From: Oceanospirillales bacterium
GTDB lineage: Bacteria; Pseudomonadota; Gammaproteobacteria; Xanthomonadales; SZUA-36
Length of the DNA stretch: 8,685 nucleotides
NCBI GenBank assembly: GCA_003232965.1
Contig: QIKG01000134.1
Location: 1-8,685 of the forward strand
Reading direction: 5' to 3'
The notes below the pieces were generated by a model, which was not told the DNA's origin, did not search any database, and saw nothing but the letters and a program-made list of their open reading frames with translations. The translations under genes and the position numbers were made by a program. Of the stretch, positions 1 through 7,300 are shown piece after piece; the stretch's first letter is position 1; every line of letters begins with the position of its first letter.

Positions 1-3000
1 GTTTTACAGCGTTCAGCTTGTTCACACTGTCAGCTTTTGGCCTGACGGTTGATGAACCAATTGCTGATTCATACCAAGATGTCGGCCTGCCAATTACACA
101 AACTTATGATCCCGATGACTTTAACGCCCATGTACAAAACTGGGCAGTAAGCCAGGCGCAGGATGGTCGGATTTTAGTCGGCAATGGCAATGGGTTACTG
201 GTATGGGATGGCGAGCAATGGCAGCGTTATTCCACGCCTAATCAATCCAGAGTAAGAGCTTTGCTGGAATGGAATGATGGGCGCATTTATGTGGGTACGG
301 TAAATGACATTGGTTATTATGCTGCTAACGAAAAGGGTCTAATGACCTTTACCTCATTATTGGATCCTGGCGCCGATGCTTTGTTTGGGGAAACTTGGTC
401 TATTACCGCAAGCTCTGAGCATATATTTTTTAATACCGATAAGCAGGTGCTGGTTTATAACGGTGAATCGTTGCAGAAAATCAACGGCCCCAGACTTGGC
501 GCTGGCAGGTTGTTTAATTTACAGGGTCATATAGTATTATTTCCCGATGGGAAACCGCCGGTAGAAATATTGCTTGCTGATCCACAACCCTTCCAAAAAT
601 TTTCTATTCTCGGTTTGCCGACAGGGGTAAAGGTACGCGACATACTCGAAAGCCCAGCAGGGCAACGCCTTATAGTTACAGCTAAGCATGGGGTTTATTT
701 ATGGCAAGAGTCTGGAGCCAGCCAAGTGATCAACCCCGAAGACTTTGGTGAGGATGTTGATATTTATACTGGCTATCGTGCCAGTGATGGATATTACTAT
801 CTGGGTAGCCGCCGTAGCGGTCTGTTTGTTCTAAGTCCGGAGTTCAAGTTGCTAAGAGGCTATGGGAGCAAAGACGGAACGGGCTTGGATACTGTGCTGG
901 ATATTTCCGAAGATAACCAAGGTGGCATCTGGTTTTCTGGCCTGCCTGGTGTAAGTCGAATGCTCCCTGCACATCTTTATAGCGACTATGGCAGTAAACA
1001 GCAAAACATTGGTTTCCCCGATCTGCAGGGTTGGCGCGGTGAACCCATGTTGGCAGCATTTTCGATTTACCAGCTGGTAGAGGCAGAACAAGCACTTGCC
1101 AGCCCGGTTTTTAAGGCCTTAGCTAACTGGAACCACCCAAGTAATTCTGTCCTCGATCTGGGTGCGGAGGCTCTGGTTGCGGCTACCGGTGGAATCTTTA
1201 GTATTCCGATTAGTCCAACCGGCATACTGGAGCCAGAAGCTATAGACAAGCTCATACAGAAAGCTATGTTCGCAGTTCACCTGGTACAGGTGCCAGTCAC
1301 CTCAGAGAATTCCGAATTGACGGTATATGCGGCAACTTCAGAAGGTTTGTATAGGTTGGAAAAGTTTCTGGGAGGTTGGCAGTCTACAAGAGTCCCCGGT
1401 ATTGATGAACCCTTGCTTTATCTGGCAATTGATGCCCAAAATAATCTCTGGGCAGGCACCTCTAACCAGCGTTTATTTTTGCTGGAGGCTAATGAGCAGC
1501 TAAAGTCGCAACCAAAGATAACGCTTTTTGATGGTGACAATGGTCTTGGGAACAACAATGTTTACCCCCTTATGCTGGCCGATAAGTTATATTTTGGTAC
1601 CGACAATGGTCTTTTTGACTATATTCCCGAGCGGCAACCGGAATTTCAGCCAGCTGCAGGATTCCCTGAGATTTTTCATACTCCGGAGAAAGATTTCTTC
1701 CGTTGGTTGTTAGATAGCAAGGGTAATTTCTGGTACCGTATTGGCAACCATACCGGAGTCGCCAGGAAGCAAGCAGATGGCAGCTATCAGGCAGACGAGC
1801 AAATAACTAAGCCCCTGCCATTCAGAAGTGCCACTGGTTTTTTTGAGACTACTGATGGGGCAGTCCTGATCAGCCAGGCCGATGGAGGTGTGTATCGACT
1901 GGGGGCAGCTTTGGCAACTGGTACAGTTTCAGCGGTACCCATTGCTGGGAATTTAAGGATTTCCCAGGTCAACAATCTCGACAGTGGTGAAATTCTCTAC
2001 GGTGGTTATGGTTCGGCACAGATCCCCCAGCTTGCTGCGGAATCTTCTTCAATCCGAATTCGATTTTCCTTGAGTGATTTTTCACTACCGGATAAAACCC
2101 TCTATCGTAGTCGTTTGAGTGGCTCTGATCATTGGAGTGATTGGCAGCGGGAAACCTGGCGTGATTTTACTCGCTTACAAGGTGGTGAATACCAATTTGA
2201 GCTACAGGCGCGCGATGGCTGGGGGCGCGAACAAAGCTTGCCAGATTTTAGGTTTAGTGTTTTGCCGCCCTGGTATCTGAGCCCACTGGCCTGGTTCATG
2301 TATGCAGTTGGTCTGGTTACGGCTCTGCTGTTAGCCACCTGGCTGGGCCAAAGGTTGCGTACTGCGCGCTTGCAACAGAGAAATACGCAGCTACAGGAAA
2401 TGGTTGCGGAGAGAACCCTTGAGGTGCAATCCAAAGTGAACGAACTCAAGCAGACGCAGAAGTTGAAAGATCGTTTCTTTGCCAATGTATCGCATGAATT
2501 TAGGACTCCTTTAACCCTCACAATTGAACCACTGGAAGAAGCAATTAAGACGCACAGCGCGGGTATGGATGATCAGATCCGGAGTTTGACTACCATCGCC
2601 TTGCGCAATGCTCGTAAAATGCTTGGGCTGATAGGGCAGGTGCTGGATATCAATCGTTTGGATGCCGGGCGACTTGATTTGGTGGTGGCGGAATATGATT
2701 TGGCAGATTTGCTGCGGCGGATTGCCCAGCGTTTTCAACCCTGGTTGCAACGCCAGCAGCAAACACTGCTACTTGAGAATGCTGATGACCCGGTTATGCT
2801 CTGGTTTGATCAGGATCAGCTTGATCGCTGCATTAGTAACCTTATCTCTAATGCAATTAAATACAGCGGCAAGGGTTCGCAGATCAAACTTACATTGCAA
2901 CCGGGCAGGCAAGCGGTAGATATTTTGGTGAGTGATAATGGCCAAGGTATACCCGCAGATCAGCGCGAGAAGATTTTCGAGCGTTACTTCCAAGGGGCAG

Positions 3001-3992
3001 CAGCATCACAACATACATGGCCCGGTACCGGTATTGGCCTGGCGTTGGTAAAGGAACTGATGGGACTCCACCACGGTAAGGTTGAGTTACTTGCAGCAGC
3101 GCAGGGAGCCTGTTTCCGGCTGCGTTTGTTACGCGATTGTAAACACTTCAGCCAGGTAGAAATGAACCGGGATGGGATAACTATTAGAACCAATATAGAG
3201 GTTGCTAGTGAAGCCCCGACAGAGCCGTTTGATTCTCTGCAAGGAGAAGATATAACCACAATTTTGATAGTGGATGACAACGCTGAGTTACGCCATTTTC
3301 TCGGCTTAAGGTTAGCTACCCGTTACAAGGTTCTAGAGGCCGAAAATGGCCGTGAAGGAGTCGCAGTTGCGCTAAAGAAATTGCCAGATTTGATTATCTC
3401 CGATGTAATGATGCCGGAAATGACCGGAATCGAGCTAACCCTAGCTTTACGCGAAAACCCGGATACCGTTACCATCCCCATAATATTGCTAACCGCAAAG
3501 GCCACCAAGCGCGATACGGTTGGAGGCCTTGAAGCCGGTGCTGATGATTATTTAACCAAGCCCTTTGATACCTCAGAATTGATTGCCAGAGTTGCAGGGT
3601 TGATTGCCAGCCGCAAATTGATCCGGGTTTCCGCGATGGCAGAGTTTCAAGTAAATGCTATAAAGTCGAAGAAAAGTAGTTTTATTGAACGCCTGGATCA
3701 GGTAATCCTAGAGCAGCTAAATGATACCAGCTTGAATGTTAATCGACTGGCAGAATTGCTAGCCATGGATCGTAGTTCACTGTATAGAAACTGCCAGTCA
3801 AGCTGCCAGATGTCACCGGTTGTATACTTACGCCAGCAACGAATGCAGGTGGCAGCTCGGTTGCTAAAAGAAACCCAAATGTCGGTTTCAGAAGTGGCCT
3901 ATGCCACCGGCTTTGAAAGCATCTCTTATTTCTCCCGAATGTTTCGACTTACTTATAACACCACCCCATCAGAATTTTCTAAATCTAACTAG
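1..3992 (+). CDS. Hybrid two-component system sensor kinase/response regulator with AraC-type output (5' partial)
   Basis: A one-protein phosphorelay: a periplasmic ligand sensor drives autophosphorylation of a cytoplasmic kinase, transfer to a receiver, and DNA binding. Residues are numbered from the TTG codon at 18. The frame is open to the left edge and reads FTAFSLFTLSAFG, the end of a signal peptide or first membrane segment; no Shine-Dalgarno precedes 18, so the true start lies outside the window. Residues ~40-640 carry beta-propeller (Reg_prop-like) blades such as LDISEDNQGGIWFSG (294-308) and YLAIDAQNNLWAGT (~468-481). A Y_Y_Y-like domain spans ~676-750, a membrane helix ~755-778, and a coiled coil ~780-816. 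HisKA has SHEFRTPLT with H826. HATPase has N945, DNGQGIP (973-979) and GTGIGLAL (1003-1010). The receiver has D1086/D1087, phosphoacceptor D1129, T1159 and K1181. The AraC HTH covers ~1222-1320. This is the HTCS layout typical of glycan-responsive regulators in Bacteroidetes. The ligand is unknown. The family call is very secure. Confidence 0.96.
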   Translation, partial: FTAFSLFTLSAFGLTVDEPIADSYQDVGLPITQTYDPDDFNAHVQNWAVSQAQDGRILVGNGNGLLVWDGEQWQRYSTPNQSRVRALLEWNDGRIYVGTVNDIGYYAANEKGLMTFTSLLDPGADALFGETWSITASSEHIFFNTDKQVLVYNGESLQKINGPRLGAGRLFNLQGHIVLFPDGKPPVEILLADPQPFQKFSILGLPTGVKVRDILESPAGQRLIVTAKHGVYLWQESGASQVINPEDFGEDVDIYTGYRASDGYYYLGSRRSGLFVLSPEFKLLRGYGSKDGTGLDTVLDISEDNQGGIWFSGLPGVSRMLPAHLYSDYGSKQQNIGFPDLQGWRGEPMLAAFSIYQLVEAEQALASPVFKALANWNHPSNSVLDLGAEALVAATGGIFSIPISPTGILEPEAIDKLIQKAMFAVHLVQVPVTSENSELTVYAATSEGLYRLEKFLGGWQSTRVPGIDEPLLYLAIDAQNNLWAGTSNQRLFLLEANEQLKSQPKITLFDGDNGLGNNNVYPLMLADKLYFGTDNGLFDYIPERQPEFQPAAGFPEIFHTPEKDFFRWLLDSKGNFWYRIGNHTGVARKQADGSYQADEQITKPLPFRSATGFFETTDGAVLISQADGGVYRLGAALATGTVSAVPIAGNLRISQVNNLDSGEILYGGYGSAQIPQLAAESSSIRIRFSLSDFSLPDKTLYRSRLSGSDHWSDWQRETWRDFTRLQGGEYQFELQARDGWGREQSLPDFRFSVLPPWYLSPLAWFMYAVGLVTALLLATWLGQRLRTARLQQRNTQLQEMVAERTLEVQSKVNELKQTQKLKDRFFANVSHEFRTPLTLTIEPLEEAIKTHSAGMDDQIRSLTTIALRNARKMLGLIGQVLDINRLDAGRLDLVVAEYDLADLLRRIAQRFQPWLQRQQQTLLLENADDPVMLWFDQDQLDRCISNLISNAIKYSGKGSQIKLTLQPGRQAVDILVSDNGQGIPADQREKIFERYFQGAAASQHTWPGTGIGLALVKELMGLHHGKVELLAAAQGACFRLRLLRDCKHFSQVEMNRDGITIRTNIEVASEAPTEPFDSLQGEDITTILIVDDNAELRHFLGLRLATRYKVLEAENGREGVAVALKKLPDLIISDVMMPEMTGIELTLALRENPDTVTIPIILLTAKATKRDTVGGLEAGADDYLTKPFDTSELIARVAGLIASRKLIRVSAMAEFQVNAIKSKKSSFIERLDQVILEQLNDTSLNVNRLAELLAMDRSSLYRNCQSSCQMSPVVYLRQQRMQVAARLLKETQMSVSEVAYATGFESISYFSRMFRLTYNTTPSEFSKSN
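2280..2351 (+). other. Transmembrane helix of the hybrid sensor kinase
   Basis: The translated stretch around PLAWFMYAVGLVTALLLATW is hydrophobic and is followed by basic residues (GQRLRTARLQQR) and then a heptad-like coiled coil leading to the H-box. It comes right after the Y_Y_Y-like domain. The propeller is therefore placed outside the inner membrane, and the kinase, receiver and AraC parts inside. The basic residues on the C-terminal side fit the positive-inside rule. Confidence 0.9.
2493..2495 (+). other. Predicted phosphoacceptor histidine codon (H-box)
   Basis: The CAT codon lies in the SHEFRTPLT motif of the HisKA domain, the conserved autophosphorylation site of class I histidine kinases. 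The phosphoryl group should pass to the aspartate encoded at 3402-3404 (ISDVMMPEMTG) in the receiver of the same protein. Assignment is by motif only. Confidence 0.9.
3402..3404 (+). other. Predicted receiver phosphoacceptor aspartate codon
   Basis: The GAT codon lies in IISDVMMPEMTG, the canonical phosphorylation loop of CheY-like receivers. The acidic pair (VDDN, 3273-3278), the threonine of LTAKA (3492-3494) and the lysine of LTKPF (3558-3560) are all present, so the receiver looks active rather than degenerate. Confidence 0.9.
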
Positions 3993-4017
3993 CTTGAGAT
4001 CAAATTTGGGGTTTATC

Positions 4018-4047
4018 CGCTGAATGCACCATTTGTACAAATCAGCG
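4018..4047. promoter_or_regulatory. Candidate operator: nested palindromes upstream of the secreted protein gene
   Basis: The perfect 12-base palindrome ATTTGTACAAAT (4031-4042) lies between inverted arms CGCTGA (4018-4023) and TCAGCG (4042-4047). The palindrome overlaps the weak -35-like TTGTAC. Symmetric sites in this position often bind dimeric regulators. AraC-type proteins more often use direct repeats, however, so linking this site to the upstream regulator is speculative. Confidence 0.3.
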
Positions 4048-4257
4048 CTACATTTATGCTAATACCCTAGCTATAAAAACTGTATTGTCTACTTATCTTT
4101 GAAAAGAACCAACGGCTATGGGGTAGAGAATGCTTAGATCGAGATTGCAAACGTTTGGGGTATTGGGGAAATACAGTCATACATTCCAGATTGAGAGAGA
4201 TGGTGCGGGTATTTCAGAAAGTAAGCTTACAAATATTTTGCAAATAATTAGAGCCAC

Positions 4258-4262
4258 GGGAG
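4258..4262 (+). promoter_or_regulatory. Shine-Dalgarno that decides the start of the secreted protein gene
   Basis: GGGAG lies five bases before the ATG at 4268. The open frame extends upstream to an ATG at 4130, but the 46 residues this would add are polar and would bury the signal peptide. A strong ribosome site immediately before a signal-peptide-encoding ATG favours 4268. The next ATG (4289) has no comparable site. Confidence 0.6.
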
Positions 4263-4267
4263 AAGCT

Positions 4268-4381
4268 ATGATTGTTTTCAGAAAATCTATGATCCAGCAC
4301 TTGAGGCAGTCTGTATCCGCCTCTATAATTGCCCTGCAGACCACACTTATTTTGCTGCTGCTTTCCAGCTCAGCCTTAGCC
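4268..4381 (+). other. Signal peptide of the secreted protein
   Basis: The encoded segment has basic residues (R5, K6, R13), a hydrophobic core with TLILLLL and small residues ending SSSALA, so cleavage is likely after residue 38, before GVDV. No cysteine follows the cleavage site, so this is a type I signal rather than a lipoprotein signal. The n-region is rather long, and starting at M8 (4289) would give a more typical length. Confidence 0.8.
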
Positions 4382-7300
4382 GGTGTGGATGTGCTTTCGG
4401 TAGAGACAGACACTGAATTTAGCATTGAAGGCGCCAGCTTATGGGGCCCCGATGGAAGTGGCAGACAGTTGAGCCCCTTCAAGGAAGACCTGTTTGATAT
4501 TGTTGAAACCGGAGTTTTGGATTCAGTTACCGGGGTAGATCTTAGCGCAACTACTGCTGATTATCAGGGCGAACCTATATTAATTTGTGCTGCTGGTACA
4601 TTCCCCAGTGTAGTGATAGATGGTTTCCAGTTGGGTGATTTCTTCACCCCACCAAGTATTGAAATAGGCACTGGTTGCTATAGCTGTCCGGAAGGCTATA
4701 TACAGAATCCACTGCTGCCCGCGAATGTTGAAGGTGTGTGTTTCCAAATTGGGCGGGTTGCTCGCGCCAGACTGGAGGGGGAGGCGCAGTTTCTCTGCCC
4801 TACAGGGCAGTTCATAAATGCAGGGCTTTCAGGTTGCTATGGTTGCCCTTCAGGTTATGACCATAACCCACTATTACCAGTTGATACCCCCGGAGTTTGT
4901 ACCGACAACACCACCGCCAACTGGGATAAGGATATTGGTTGTGAGGGGGCAGAGTTCCCCGATACCCTGTTACAGGGCTGCTACACATGTAGTGCGGGTG
5001 AAGACCACAACCCCTTACTACCAGTTAATACGCCAGGTGTATGTTCTAACAACACCACAGCTAATGATGCGGGAAGCCTGAGTTGTCCATCCGGGTATCC
5101 ATGGAGAACTGACATTCTCTCTTGCGCGCGTTGTTCATCCGGATTCTCGTATGTTGGACTTGGTGTATGTAATAGAGGGGGATTGCTTGGCGAATATAGA
5201 GATGCATCAACGCGTGCCCTCAGCTGTGACTCCGGTGAGTTTTTTGCAGAAACTAGGTGCTGGCGCTGCCCGTCTGGCTATAGCCATAACCCACTGTTAT
5301 CAGTTAGAACTTCCGGCGTTTGTTTTATCAACGACACTGCCGACTACGAACATGCCTATGGCTGCGAAGGTGATAGTTTTGATGGCTTGAATGGTAGCTG
5401 TTATGACTGTAGTGGTGGCTACACGCATAACCCACTATTAGCTATTTCAACCCCCGGTGTTTGCTTTAGGCCAGACACTGCTGCTAGACAAGGCGATATA
5501 AACTTTGTTTGCCCATTGGGGGAGTTTTACGACCCCATTAGTAATAGATGCGCCAGCTGCGCTACCGACTATAAACATAACCCCTTGTTCCCTGCTGATA
5601 TTCCAGGTGTTTGTTTTACAACTAATGATATTGTTGCCGATTTTCAGGACGATGTAGCCTTGGAAGGCTGTGATGCAGGTGAATTTTTCGACCTGGTAAC
5701 TGGTAGTTGCTATAGCTGCCCGGCTGGATCGGAGTGGAACCCCACAGCTGGGGTTGATGAAGTTGGTGCTTGTATAGGTTTGGAACTGGTAGATCGCGGT
5801 ACTGGTGATTTTGATATGGGCATGGAGCTGGATTACGACTTCAAATACCAAGTTGGAGTATCAGGCGGCATGATTGTTGATGAGGGCAGCGTAGATGTGG
5901 CTTACTCTGCCACAGTTACTGTGGAAATTAATACTACAGCAACCCCAGGTAGATACCGAATAAGCACTAACCAGAATCAGCCAACAACCGAGCTGTCCAT
6001 GTCTAGCACGTTCCCGTCTGTAGAAATGTTTTACGACAACTATATGAATAACTACAGTACTGTTGCGGTCAGGGTGTTTTACCCTAAGCTTGGCGACCTC
6101 GGTTGGGAGCAAGAAGTTGATGAGATACCCTTATGGGATACCACCAGCGGTGGTGAACATAATCTTGGTTACTACATGCTAGATACATCGACACCTGAGC
6201 TGGAACAAATAGCCGAAGAAACCCCTATTGTGAATTTCTCTGTCGGTGTAGGTGGCCTGGGGCTGGATATACTTGGCTTTGATATGGCAGGCTTGATTTC
6301 AGATGGCTTGCTGCCACCAGACTTGTTTAGTTTTCCGGCTGTTCCGGGTGTTGGTATGTTTGATCCACCACTTGAGCTGACTCAAAACCTGTTTGGTAAT
6401 GGAGTAGTCGGCGATGTATTGCTTGAACTGGGCCTCACTACCTTCGATATGGATACTCCAGCGCGAGTAGACCCAGTCTATCAAGGGGAATACAATGAGA
6501 GTACCCAGCCTCCGGTAAGCAGCCATATTTCTCAGCAACTAATAGCGGGTAGCCGTACCGGAATAGAATTTGGCGCACTCAATAGTGGCTTTAAAGACCC
6601 GGATGTTTTGCGGGTTGATATAGATGTAGATGGCTTGGTTGCCTTAAGTACGGGTTATGCGGTTGGTAAAAAGGTGGCTGTACCTTCCCCAGTGCCGTTG
6701 GTAGATTATTGGTCATTGTCTGTTAGCGCCCTAGACCTGGATATTGGCACGGTTTTTCACTTCGCCAAGGATCTGCGCTTTGAACCAAACCTTGAAACGA
6801 TACTTACTTTTAGTCAAACAGTAGAAATAGAAACTGCCCCCGGTAGTAATGAGTTTGAATCTGTTACTAGCAAACGGGTTAGGTTGGGTGATGAATACGA
6901 GATTATTCATCCTGGAGGGCAGCTATATATTGATACCAGCTATAGCCTGAGCGAAAATCAGTTCACGAACGATACTGATCTGATGCTAAGCCCCATTCTC
7001 GAAGGTGAAGTACTCAGTGCGCAGTTAAAAGTTCTGGGTGTACCTAGGACCTTGCTGCCCAAAGCTACACTAGTGTTGCTTAGCGCTGATTTATGGCCAG
7101 AGCCGATCAAAATCGTCGACCTCGGGCCGTATGGAGATGATCCTGAGATAACCCAATACCAGATGGAGTTTGCAGATGTTCCGGGTAGTCAATTGGCAAT
7201 AGTATTTGGACCGGTTGCAGAATGTCAGGATGGTGTTTTGTCGTTAGATGCTCAGGGGCAGGTCGTGGCTAATGCGGAAGACTATTACACTGGAAGCCCT

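Larger units (their letters stand above)
3993..4267. promoter_or_regulatory. Intergenic region between regulator and secreted protein gene
   Basis: About 275 bases separate the regulator's stop codon from the preferred start of the next gene. No U-tract terminator is visible after the regulator. The region contains the palindrome CAAATTTG (4001-4008), a 12-base palindrome (4031-4042) inside 6-base inverted arms, and TTTGCAAA (4237-4244). Promoter-like matches are weak: TTGTAC (4033-4038) with TATGCT (4055-4060) at 16-base spacing, or TATAAA (4072-4077) without a good -35 box. A region of this size would hold the promoter and operator if the downstream gene is independently transcribed. Read-through from the regulator cannot be excluded. 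Confidence 0.45.

Noticed and set aside
18..20. TTG at 18 as the start of the sensor kinase gene
   Set aside because: The frame is open to the left edge, the preceding codons (FTAFSL) continue the hydrophobic segment, and no ribosome site precedes 18. The gene is cut by the window edge.
844..3508. Small open frames on both strands inside the sensor kinase gene
   Set aside because: They overlap a coding frame with intact domains throughout, lack ribosome sites and show no recognisable protein features.
4370..4385. Lipoprotein signal in the secreted protein
   Set aside because: The sequence SSALAGVDV has no cysteine at the cleavage site.
4177..6538. Open frames of 79-134 residues overlapping the secreted protein gene
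   Set aside because: They are antisense or shifted-frame shadows; repeated words in them merely reflect the DNA repeats of the real frame.
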